Shown piece after piece: positions 1 through 5,723 of a stretch of DNA of 9,128 nucleotides. Both the position numbers and the translations under genes were made by a program. The DNA is from Casp-actino8 sp046082625 (GTDB taxonomy: Bacteria; Actinomycetota; Acidimicrobiia; Acidimicrobiales; Ilumatobacteraceae), in NCBI GenBank assembly GCA_046082625.1, contig JBJTYE010000215.1, positions 1 to 9,128 of the forward strand, read 5' to 3'. The notes beneath the pieces were generated by a model. The model searched no databases, had not been told where the DNA came from, and saw nothing but the letters and a program-made list of their open reading frames with translations. Position 1 is the stretch's first letter, and each line of letters opens with the position of its first letter.

Positions 1-71
1 CTCAAACAGGGCGTGACCGAACGATGGCGACACTCTCGCGCTCGCTCCCAGCCGGGTCAAATGAAAGGGGA

Positions 72-156
72 CTCCACACAGGGTTATCCCCGACATTTCT
101 CGACTATGCCCAGTTCTGCAGGGGTTTTGCACCATCTCCCCACAGGTTTTGCACAG
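72..156 (+). repeat. Three imperfect CACAGG-TT repeats, DnaA-box-like
   Basis: Three related elements lie in tandem: CACAGGGTTATCCCC (77-91), GCAGGGGTTTTGCACC (118-133) and CACAGGTTTTGCACAGG (141-157). The last two share GGTTTTGCAC (123-132 and 145-154), spaced 22 bases apart, about two helical turns. The first and third also share a CTCC-N-CACAGG-N-TT pattern, 64 bases apart. The cores TTATCCCCG and TTTTGCACA each match seven of nine positions of the general DnaA box TTATCCACA. The resemblance is seen in the sequence; binding by DnaA or any other factor is inference. Confidence 0.45.
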
Positions 157-196
157 GCCGGGAGCCGTGGTCGGGGATGTCCGGAAGGCCGGTGCG

Positions 197-225
197 TTGA
201 CGAACGGGCCGAGAACCGGTTGACT
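197..225 (+). promoter_or_regulatory. Possible promoter of the cimA leader
   Basis: TTGACG (197-202) is a good -35 element. A 17-base spacer separates it from TTGACT (220-225), a poor but placeable -10 hexamer. Transcription would then begin at or near the leader ATG at 234, giving a leaderless mRNA for the leader peptide, which has no clear ribosome binding site. The weak -10 keeps confidence low. Confidence 0.3.
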
Positions 226-233
226 GACGGGCG

Positions 234-284
234 ATGAACGTTCAACTCACCTCCCTGTCGAACGTCATCATCATTATTCGCTAG
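234..284 (+). CDS. Isoleucine-rich attenuator leader peptide upstream of cimA
   Basis: A 16-codon ORF encodes MNVQLTSLSNVIIIIR and ends at TAG 282-284. Four consecutive isoleucine codons (ATC ATC ATT ATT, 267-278) follow a valine codon (264-266). Two of them are ATT, which the larger genes here use much less than ATC. An in-frame stop at 225-227 means the peptide cannot start earlier than the ATG at 234. The stop codon runs into a hairpin (283-308), which is followed by an intrinsic terminator (310-338) and then cimA, an isoleucine-pathway gene. This order matches leader peptides of amino-acid biosynthetic attenuators, where ribosome stalling on codons for the end product signals shortage of the charged tRNA. 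No strong Shine-Dalgarno precedes it, so initiation may be leaderless. The peptide itself probably has no function beyond being translated. Confidence 0.75.
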   Translation: MNVQLTSLSNVIIIIR

Positions 285-308
285 CGCACGGGTTCGTACT
301 CGTGCGCT
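283..308 (+). promoter_or_regulatory. Leader hairpin overlapping the leader-peptide stop codon
   Basis: AGCGCACG (283-290) pairs perfectly with CGTGCGCT (301-308). The stem can extend inward by G-U, G-C and U-A pairs to a four-base loop at 294-297. It begins at the second base of the TAG stop of the leader peptide, so a ribosome reaching the stop would block it, while one held at the isoleucine codons would leave most of it free. It ends one base before the terminator and does not overlap its stem, so by itself it is a pause or ribosome-sensing hairpin rather than a classical antiterminator. Confidence 0.6.
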
Positions 309-309
309 T

Positions 310-338
310 GGGCCGCCCTCGGGGCGGCCTTTGTGTTT
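310..338 (+). terminator. Intrinsic terminator (attenuator) before cimA
   Basis: An eight-base-pair all G-C stem, GGCCGCCC (311-318) with GGGCGGCC (322-329) around a three-base loop, is followed directly by TTTGTGTTT (330-338). Lying 43 bases upstream of cimA and just after the leader-peptide hairpin, it is best read as the terminator of a transcription attenuator. It could instead end an unseen upstream transcript, but the isoleucine-rich leader makes attenuation more likely. Confidence 0.75.
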
Positions 339-380
339 CCGGGTCGAGTCCACCAACGACGACATCACAAGGACGACATG

Positions 381-1976
381 ATGAGCACCTCACCGACAAC
401 CATGATCGAAGTCTTCGACACCACCCTGCGCGACGGGCTGCAGGTGGAAGGGGTGTCGGCGACCGTCGAGGACAAGCTGCGCATCGCCGAACAACTCGAT
501 TATCTCGGCGTGCACTTCATCGAAGGCGGATGGCCCGGTGCCAATCCCAAGGACATCGAGTTCTTCGCTCGGGCGGCAACGGAGTTGAAGTTGAGCTCCA
601 GCACCTTGGTGGCCTTTGGTTCGACCCGCCGCCCCAAGGGCAAGGTGGACGACGACGCCACATTGCGGCATCTCATCGACGCCCAGACCGCCGCGGTGTG
701 CATCGTCGCCAAGAGTTGGGACTACCACGTCGTCAACGCGCTGCAGACCACTCTCGACGAGGGTGTCGCCATGATCGCCGACTCGGTCGCCTTCCTGGCC
801 GGTCATGGTCGACGCGTGCTGGTGGACATGGAGCACTTCTTCGACGGCTTCAAGCGCAACGAGGAATTCGCGCTGCGGGCGCTGGAAGCAGCCGTCATGA
901 AGGGAGCCAGCCATCTGGTGCTGTGCGATACCAACGGCGGCGGTCTGCCCCATGAAGTGCAAGACATCGTGGCCCGCGTGAAGAGTCATGTGGGTGACGA
1001 CGTGATCATCGGCATCCACTGCCACGACGACACCGGATGCGCCGTGGCCAACTCCATGGCCGCAGTCCTGAGTGGAGCACGACACGTCCAGGGAACCCTG
1101 AACGGACTCGGTGAGCGCACCGGTAACACCAACCTCACCACCGTCATTCCCAACCTGCAGCTGAAACTCGGCTACGAGTGCCTGCCGGCCGGACGATTGG
1201 AGCGCATCACGGCCGTCAGCCATCACGTGGCCGAGGTGTTGAATCGTCCGATGAACCCCCAGGCTCCCTATGTCGGTTCGGGGGCCTTCGCCCACAAGGC
1301 CGGTCTGCACGTCAGTGCCATCGCCCGGGCCAAGGACGCCTACGAACACGTGGATCCCGAATCGGTGGGCAACGGGACCCGCTTCGTGGTCAGCGAGATG
1401 GCCGGTCGGGCCACCATCGCCATCAAGGCCGAGGAACTGGGCCTGACCATGGATGGACCGGCGGTGAACCAGGTGATCGACGACCTGAAGCGCCTCGAGC
1501 ACGAGGGATACCACTTCGAGGCCGCAGATGCGTCGCTCGAGTTGCTCATGCGGCGGGCCGCCGGCTGGCGCCAGGACTTCTTCCGGGTGGAGAGCATGCG
1601 GGTCATCACCGACGAGAACGCCACCGGCGAATTCACCACCGAGGCCACGGTCAAGGTGTGGGTGGGGCCCGAGGGTGCCGCGGAGCGTCACGTGCACACC
1701 GCCGAAGGCAACGGTCCGGTCAATGCCATCGACACGGCGCTGCGGGCCGCGGTGGCCCAGGCCTATCCGCAGCTCGATCGCGTGCACCTGACCGACTACA
1801 AGGTCCGCATCCTCGATGGCAACAGTGCCACCGGCGCCGTGACCCGCGTTCTCCTGGACGCCACCGACGGCGTGAAGTCCTGGACCACCATTGGGGTGAG
1901 TTCCAACATCATCGAGGCCTCGTGGCGGGCCCTCGAGGAGTCCTTGGTGTACGGACTCCTGCACCCGACGTCCTGA
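381..1976 (+). CDS. cimA: (R)-citramalate synthase
   Basis: Condenses pyruvate with acetyl-CoA to give (R)-citramalate, the first step of the threonine-independent route to 2-oxobutyrate and isoleucine; cytosolic. The 531-residue protein has the N-terminal HMGL/IPMS-type TIM barrel: DTTLRDG at residues 13-19 with catalytic Arg17 and metal ligand Asp18, the metal-binding HCHDD at 213-217, and a GERTGN segment thereafter. The linker carries FAHKAGLH, and a LeuA-type dimerisation/regulatory domain occupies roughly the last 140 residues, as expected for isoleucine feedback control. Segments such as IEGGWPGANPKD and AKSWDYHV are typical of CimA rather than of 2-isopropylmalate synthase, the main alternative. 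Two adjacent ATG codons (378, 381) are possible starts; I prefer 381 because AAGGA (369-373) then sits seven bases upstream. The isoleucine-coding leader and terminator upstream suggest attenuation. I infer citramalate rather than 2-isopropylmalate activity from sequence motifs only. Confidence 0.93.
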   Translation: MSTSPTTMIEVFDTTLRDGLQVEGVSATVEDKLRIAEQLDYLGVHFIEGGWPGANPKDIEFFARAATELKLSSSTLVAFGSTRRPKGKVDDDATLRHLIDAQTAAVCIVAKSWDYHVVNALQTTLDEGVAMIADSVAFLAGHGRRVLVDMEHFFDGFKRNEEFALRALEAAVMKGASHLVLCDTNGGGLPHEVQDIVARVKSHVGDDVIIGIHCHDDTGCAVANSMAAVLSGARHVQGTLNGLGERTGNTNLTTVIPNLQLKLGYECLPAGRLERITAVSHHVAEVLNRPMNPQAPYVGSGAFAHKAGLHVSAIARAKDAYEHVDPESVGNGTRFVVSEMAGRATIAIKAEELGLTMDGPAVNQVIDDLKRLEHEGYHFEAADASLELLMRRAAGWRQDFFRVESMRVITDENATGEFTTEATVKVWVGPEGAAERHVHTAEGNGPVNAIDTALRAAVAQAYPQLDRVHLTDYKVRILDGNSATGAVTRVLLDATDGVKSWTTIGVSSNIIEASWRALEESLVYGLLHPTS

Positions 1977-2000
1977 CCGTGCGGACTCGTCCGGTACGGT
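1973..2000 (+). promoter_or_regulatory. Putative leaderless promoter of the 2009 gene
   Basis: TACGGT (1995-2000) fits the TANNNT -10 pattern and lies eight bases before the ATG at 2009. CTGACC (1973-1978), overlapping the cimA stop, is a weak -35 at a 16-base spacing. Initiation at the A of the start codon would give a leaderless mRNA. Readthrough from cimA is also possible across the 32-base gap. Confidence 0.4.
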
Positions 2001-2008
2001 AGGCCGTC

Positions 2009-2530
2009 ATGGCTGCACCGAAATTCGCTCCCACCGAGGTCCTCGACGAGGTGCGCACCTACGCATCACCCGACATCGTCCCCGACTCGTGGACCAACGA
2101 TCGTCCCGGTGACATCGACGGGTTCCAGCCCGCCGGTGAGCGTCTGGGCTACCAAGGTCCGGATCAGGGATACGGCCTCATGTTGGCTCGGAGATTGCAG
2201 TCGCGACTGCATCTGGTGGGCGGGGTGAGTGCCGACGACGCCATCCGTGGCTGCCTCAACATTGCTTTGCGCCGGGCCTCGATGTTCGGACGTGCCCCGG
2301 TCATCCACGATCTGAACATGGCCTTCACCATGTGGGGATTCTTCGATGCTCAACCGCCGCGGGATCTGGTGGAGCGCCGCGCCGAACTGTTCATCGGGAT
2401 CGGCAACGTGCACCACTACGCCGAGGGACGGGTGGTGGCCGATCTGGTTCCCGACTCCACGTTGCGTCTCACGCCGCAACAGGTGTCGCAGCGATATCCC
2501 GCCGACTGGCGATCTCTGACCGGTGGCTGA
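2009..2530 (+). CDS. Conserved-looking protein of unknown function, 173 aa
   Basis: I do not recognise a family. The protein is soluble-looking, without signal peptide or clear membrane segment. It opens with a polar, Pro/Asp-rich stretch, then GYQGPDQGYGL (about residues 46-56) and an amphipathic region with paired arginines (LARRLQSRLH, LNIALRRAS). An aromatic segment (MAFTMWGFF) near residues 104-112 and a histidine pair (NVHHYAEG) near residues 131-138 follow. Its composition and codon use match the neighbours, and the ORF is intact, so it is probably a real gene. It starts 32 bases after cimA and ends 51 bases before the acyl-CoA dehydrogenase, all on the same strand. The His, Asp and Tyr residues could form a metal or cofactor site, but nothing shows this. 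A longer antisense frame covers it but looks non-biological. Confidence 0.75.
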   Translation: MAAPKFAPTEVLDEVRTYASPDIVPDSWTNDRPGDIDGFQPAGERLGYQGPDQGYGLMLARRLQSRLHLVGGVSADDAIRGCLNIALRRASMFGRAPVIHDLNMAFTMWGFFDAQPPRDLVERRAELFIGIGNVHHYAEGRVVADLVPDSTLRLTPQQVSQRYPADWRSLTGG

Positions 2531-2569
2531 GTCGCCCTCGTCGACACAGCGCGTCGCGCGAGGTCCATC

Positions 2570-2575
2570 TAGATT
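2570..2575 (+). promoter_or_regulatory. Putative -10 element of the acyl-CoA dehydrogenase gene
   Basis: TAGATT (2570-2575) is a good TANNNT hexamer in a locally AT-richer patch, six bases before the GTG start at 2582. The spacing points to a leaderless transcript. No convincing -35 hexamer is visible, and the ATG at 2577 is followed at once by a stop, which supports GTG 2582 as the start. Confidence 0.45.
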
Positions 2576-2581
2576 GATGTC

Positions 2582-4354
2582 GTGACCGACTATCGCGCCC
2601 CGCTCGCCGACATCGATTTCGTTCTCAACCGGGTCTGCGGACTCGACCGCATCCTGGCGCTCCCCGGATTCATCGAGGCCGATTCGGCCATGGTGCGCGA
2701 CCTGCTCGGCGAGGCGGCCCGCTTCATGGAGGAGAAGCTGGCTCCCCTCAACAAGTCGGGGGATTCCTTCGGGGTGCGACTGAACGCTGATGGCTCGGTC
2801 ACCACTGCTCCCGGCTTCGTGGAGGCCTATCGGTCCTATGTGGAAGCCGGCTGGGGTGCGGTGCCCTTCGAACCGGGATTCGGCGGCGGTGGTTTCCCGT
2901 GGATGGTCGGCATCGCCATCCAGGAGATCATGACCGCCGCCAACATGGCCTTTTCGATGTGTCCGCTCCTCACCCAGGGTGCCATCGACGCCATCGCCCA
3001 TCACGGCAGCGAAGACCAGAAGATGACCTATCTGCCCAAGATGGTCACCGGTGAATGGTCCGGCACCATGAACCTGACCGAGCCCGATGCGGGCAGCGAC
3101 GTGGGAGCGGTGCGAACCCGCGCCGCACGCAATCCCGACGGGAGCTACCGCATCACCGGCACAAAGATCTACATCTCTTTCGGTGAACACGACATGGCCG
3201 AGAACATCATCCACCTGGTGTTGGCCCGCACACCCGACGCGCCCCCGGGCACCAAGGGCATCTCCTGTTTCATCGTGCCCAAGTTCTTGCTGGACGCCAA
3301 TGGTCGTCCCGGGCGTCGCAACGACATCACCTGCGTGTCGGTCGAACACAAACTGGGTATCCACGCCAGTCCCACCTGTGTGCTCTCCTACGGCGATGAC
3401 GGGGGAGCCATCGGCTACCTGATCGGCGAAGAGAACCGCGGCATGCAGTACATGTTCACCATGATGAACCAGGCGCGGCTTTCGGTCGGTCTGCAAGGTT
3501 TGGCCGTCGGTGATCGGGCGTATCAGCAGGCGCTGCAGTACGCCCGTGATCGCCGTCAGGGACGCGCCCCCGGCGCGCCGGCCGGAGAGTCGTCGCCGAT
3601 CATCGACCATCCCGATGTGAAGCGCATGTTGCTCACCATGAAGACCACCCTCGAAGCGTTGCGCTGCCTCACGTATTGGAATGCCGCCTGTCTGGACGTG
3701 GCCAAGAACCATCCCGACGCTCTGGAGCGCGAGTCGGCTGCCGACCTGGCGGCGCTGCTCACTCCATTGTCGAAGGGGTGGGGAACCGACATGGGTGTGG
3801 AATTGACCGGTCTCGCCATTCAGATCCACGGCGGGATGGGATTCGTGGAGGAGACCGGAGTCGCTCAGCATTACCGCGATGCCCGCATCACCACCATCTA
3901 CGAAGGGACCAACGGCATCCAAGCCATCGACCTGGTCGGCCGCAAACTCGGCCTGCGGGGAGGCGAGGTGGTGAAACGACACCTGGATTCGATCGAGAAT
4001 CTCGCCCATCGCCTGGGAGAGCATCCTGAACTGGCAGGGGCCCGCGTCGCCTTGTCGACCACCCTCGGGGTGGCTCGGGAGGCCACCAAGTGGCTGGCCA
4101 CCCATTCCTCCAACCCGGTGGATCTGCTGGCTGGCGCCACTCCCTACTTGCGGCTCATCAGTACCCTCACCGGCGGATTCCTGCTGGCGGAGTCGGCCAT
4201 CATCGCCAAGGAAGCGTCCGCCGAACTGGGTGCCGACATGGTCGCCGACAAGGTGGCGTCGGCCCGCTTCTTCTGTGAGCAGTTGCTTCCCGGCGTGAAC
4301 GGCTTGCTGCCGTCGATCACCGGCGATTCGGCGCTGTTGATGTCGGCTCTGTAG
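2582..4354 (+). CDS. Acyl-CoA dehydrogenase, long (about 590 aa) DmdC-like type
   Basis: FAD flavoenzyme that introduces the alpha,beta double bond into an acyl-CoA, passing electrons to electron-transfer flavoprotein; cytosolic. The 590-residue chain is about 200 longer than classical acyl-CoA dehydrogenases. Visible in order: a short N-terminal cap, the helical N domain (about 40-160), the beta domain opening with MNLTEPDAGSD (163-173, the flavin/substrate loop), the C-terminal helical domain containing IHGGMGF and IYEGTNGIQ, and an extra C-terminal region from about 465 on. Glu441 in YEGTN corresponds to the usual catalytic base. This length and extra C-terminal domain match the group that includes 3-methylmercaptopropionyl-CoA dehydrogenase (DmdC), but members use varied substrates and I would not assign dimethylsulfoniopropionate metabolism from one gene. 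It starts with GTG, probably from a leaderless mRNA. Its last 38 bases overlap the end of the convergent regulator gene. Confidence 0.9.
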   Translation: MTDYRAPLADIDFVLNRVCGLDRILALPGFIEADSAMVRDLLGEAARFMEEKLAPLNKSGDSFGVRLNADGSVTTAPGFVEAYRSYVEAGWGAVPFEPGFGGGGFPWMVGIAIQEIMTAANMAFSMCPLLTQGAIDAIAHHGSEDQKMTYLPKMVTGEWSGTMNLTEPDAGSDVGAVRTRAARNPDGSYRITGTKIYISFGEHDMAENIIHLVLARTPDAPPGTKGISCFIVPKFLLDANGRPGRRNDITCVSVEHKLGIHASPTCVLSYGDDGGAIGYLIGEENRGMQYMFTMMNQARLSVGLQGLAVGDRAYQQALQYARDRRQGRAPGAPAGESSPIIDHPDVKRMLLTMKTTLEALRCLTYWNAACLDVAKNHPDALERESAADLAALLTPLSKGWGTDMGVELTGLAIQIHGGMGFVEETGVAQHYRDARITTIYEGTNGIQAIDLVGRKLGLRGGEVVKRHLDSIENLAHRLGEHPELAGARVALSTTLGVAREATKWLATHSSNPVDLLAGATPYLRLISTLTGGFLLAESAIIAKEASAELGADMVADKVASARFFCEQLLPGVNGLLPSITGDSALLMSAL

Positions 4355-5624
4355 AGCGGCCGAGAGCCGCCAGACAACAGAAATCCGCCACTGGTCCATT
4401 GACGGCGCGGATGTCGCGCCCGTTCACCATCTGCGACACGTCCTCCAGAAGCATCGCTCCTTGGGCGATGGTCCGAGTCGTGCGAGATCCCGGTCCGGCG
4501 ATCGCCGTCGGAAAGTTGAACATGGTGCGCTGCAACGTGGCCGACAACTCGGTGGTGCTGGCGTCGACCCGTTGCAGTTCGGCGCGGACGTCGGCATTGT
4601 GGATCGCCGCCAACTGGAATTCCAGCCGGATGCGCCGGTGGGCTCGTCCGACCTCCGACAGCAGCCCTTGGGTGTTGGCGGCCACATTGGTGACCATGCT
4701 GTTGCGGAAGAACTGCAGGCGCGGATCGTCCCAGTCGTTCAACGGCCCGGGTGAGCCCTCCGGTCCCGAACCCTGGCCGTAGAGAATGCGATACCGGTGC
4801 TCTTGATAGATCTCCTGGAGCAACTTCGCCGCCACATCGGCGAAGAGCGCCTGGCGATTCTGGTATTCGGAAAAGAGTGCGCTCGGGGGCAGATCGGCCG
4901 CTCGGGCCACGCGTTGCGTGGTGGCCCGTTCCATGCCACTGCGGGCGATGACTCCGGCGGCGGCGTTCACCAGAGCGTCGCGTATCTCGTGCCCTGTATC
5001 GATGAGGTAAACGAAGGGAACGGTGGGCAGCAGCGTATCGGACGGCACGATGTCGGTCCGGCCGGTGACGTGGCGCAGCATCGCCCGGATGAGCGACCAG
5101 TCCTCCAGGTGGAACATGTCGGCGGCGGCGAAGTAGAGACAGCCCAATGCCGTGCTCACCGAGGCCAGGATGTGCAGGGAACGAAGATCGAACGGGTCGT
5201 CGGTGACGCCGAGATCATGCAGGATCGCTCGGACATCGGGGATCACCACTTCGTTGAGTTCGGTGATGCGCGGTGTGGCGATCAAGAGGCTGATGCCGGC
5301 CAGCAGTGGAGATCGCGGATCGGTCAGGGTGGTGACGATGGGGTCGTCGGTGTCGTGGTTCTCGACCAGGACTCGCACCGCATCGGTGAAGTACTGACGC
5401 AGCGGTGCCGAGAGCCGCTTCTGCCACAGCCCGACCAGGATTTCTTCGTTGTTCTCGTAGCGGGCATAGACCGCTCCGGTGGTCAGCCCGGCGCGACGGG
5501 CCAGGTCCAAGGCAGAGAGACGGTCCGGACCCTTCTCGCGTAGCAACTCCATGCCGGCGTCCAGCAGCAACTCGTCATTGCGTGCCGCGTCGGCACGTCG
5601 GCGCGGGCTCGGCAGGGCATCCAT
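4317..5624 (-). CDS. Tandem (two-domain) TetR-family transcriptional regulator
   Basis: DNA-binding regulator of 435 residues, about twice the usual TetR length. The first TetR-type N-terminal domain spans about residues 15-63 and contains the helix-turn-helix LARRAGLTTGAVYARYENNE, a clear match to the family. A helical ligand/dimerisation-type region follows to about 205. A second, more divergent TetR-type domain covers about 212-262, with RVARAADLPPSALFSEYQNR, and is followed by another helical region to the end. The chain is continuous with no frameshift, so it looks like a duplication or fusion that could act as a single-chain pseudo-dimer. Ligand and targets are unknown. It is probably autoregulated: CTATAG repeats overlap its -10 and start. 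The 3' end overlaps the convergent acyl-CoA dehydrogenase by 38 bases, so control of that gene or of acyl-CoA metabolism is a possible but unproven role. The ATG at 5624 fits the promoter position. Confidence 0.88.
   Translation of the reverse strand: MDALPSPRRRADAARNDELLLDAGMELLREKGPDRLSALDLARRAGLTTGAVYARYENNEEILVGLWQKRLSAPLRQYFTDAVRVLVENHDTDDPIVTTLTDPRSPLLAGISLLIATPRITELNEVVIPDVRAILHDLGVTDDPFDLRSLHILASVSTALGCLYFAAADMFHLEDWSLIRAMLRHVTGRTDIVPSDTLLPTVPFVYLIDTGHEIRDALVNAAAGVIARSGMERATTQRVARAADLPPSALFSEYQNRQALFADVAAKLLQEIYQEHRYRILYGQGSGPEGSPGPLNDWDDPRLQFFRNSMVTNVAANTQGLLSEVGRAHRRIRLEFQLAAIHNADVRAELQRVDASTTELSATLQRTMFNFPTAIAGPGSRTTRTIAQGAMLLEDVSQMVNGRDIRAVNGPVADFCCLAALGRSTEPTSTAPNRR
4345..4370. 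terminator. Hairpins at the convergent gene junction (weak terminator candidate)
   Basis: GCGGC (4356-4360) pairs with GCCGC (4366-4370) around CGAGA, starting one base after the dehydrogenase stop; alternatively GGCTCT (4345-4350) pairs with AGAGCC (4363-4368). The two folds are mutually exclusive. Neither is followed by a T-tract, and the site lies inside the coding sequence of the opposite gene, so it is only a weak terminator candidate. Confidence 0.25.
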
Positions 5625-5646
5625 AGATCTATAGGAACTATAGAAA
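5621..5646. promoter_or_regulatory. Candidate operator: repeated CTATAG elements at the tetR start
   Basis: CTATAGGAA (5629-5637) and CTATAGAAA (5638-5646) form a nine-base tandem repeat, each with the self-complementary core CTATAG, so the pair is also an inverted repeat with a three-base spacer. A further perfect palindrome, ATAGATCTAT (5623-5632), overlaps the first copy and the start codon. The array covers the -10 element, where TetR-type repressors commonly bind for autoregulation. The AT-rich character partly reflects the promoter itself, so operator function is inference. Confidence 0.45.
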
Positions 5647-5665
5647 GGGCTCGGTGCTGCGACAA
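5637..5665 (-). promoter_or_regulatory. Promoter of the tandem TetR gene
   Basis: On the minus strand TTGTCG (5665-5660) and TATAGT (5642-5637) are separated by exactly 17 bases, the best sigma-70-like promoter in the window. The predicted start falls about five to six bases before the ATG at 5624, giving a nearly leaderless mRNA. Confidence 0.6.
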
Positions 5666-5677
5666 TTGCCTCGCCTT

Positions 5678-5697
5678 CGACATTTGTACCGATGTCG
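5678..5697. promoter_or_regulatory. 20-bp inverted repeat upstream of the tetR -35
   Basis: CGACAT (5678-5683) and ATGTCG (5692-5697) are perfect six-base inverted arms around an eight-base spacer. The total length and dyad fit a TetR-type operator, and the site lies just upstream of the tetR -35 hexamer. It could bind the tandem regulator or another factor; chance occurrence cannot be excluded. Confidence 0.35.
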
Positions 5698-5721
5698 CCC
5701 GCTCCAGGCGGGATGCGGGCG
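5696..5721 (-). terminator. GC-rich inverted repeat after the DUF2237 gene
   Basis: CGCCCGC (5696-5702) and GCGGGCG (5715-5721) form a seven-base-pair stem three bases beyond the DUF2237 stop codon, with a 12-base loop; a shorter alternative pairs CCCGC (5698-5702) with GCGGG (5708-5712). No T-run follows on the minus strand, so it would be a non-canonical terminator or an mRNA 3'-end stabiliser. Confidence 0.35.
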
Positions 5722-5723
5722 CC

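Larger units (their letters stand above)
1..233. other. Upstream intergenic region without a convincing gene
   Basis: No reading frame here looks like a protein: the open frames are arginine, serine and proline rich, lack a ribosome binding site and match no family I recognise. In one forward frame a stop (TGA) lies at 14-16, so the 3' end of a gene from outside the window could finish there, but that cannot be shown. The region holds three imperfect copies of a CACAGG-TT-type element (72-156) and, at its 3' end, a possible promoter for the cimA leader (197-225). Confidence 0.5.

Noticed and set aside
13..368. Short open frames on both strands in the upstream region
   Set aside because: Arg/Ser/Pro-rich translations without ribosome binding sites. 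They cross the repeats, the leader hairpin and the terminator, so coding is unlikely.
390..1964. Long minus-strand open frame opposite cimA
   Set aside because: Low-complexity Gly/His/Val-rich translation with no family resemblance; cimA on the other strand is unambiguous.
381..1976. 2-isopropylmalate synthase (leuA) as the identity of the first enzyme
   Set aside because: The HMGL-type domain is shared, but IEGGWPGANPKD and AKSWDYHV are CimA-type, and the leader codes for isoleucine rather than leucine.
2536..2563. CCTCG/CGAGG hairpin between the unknown-function gene and the dehydrogenase
   Set aside because: The stem is only five base pairs with a long loop and no T-run; such pairings are common by chance in GC-rich DNA.
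2066..4399. Very long open frame (777 codons) on the minus strand opposite the unknown-function gene and the acyl-CoA dehydrogenase
   Set aside because: It runs antisense to a clear flavoenzyme, is rich in Gly, His, Gln and Arg without any domain, and is the shadow expected from GC-rich codon bias.
4797..5543. Plus-strand open frame of 248 codons opposite the TetR gene
   Set aside because: No domain or motif; the opposite strand encodes two recognisable TetR-type regions.
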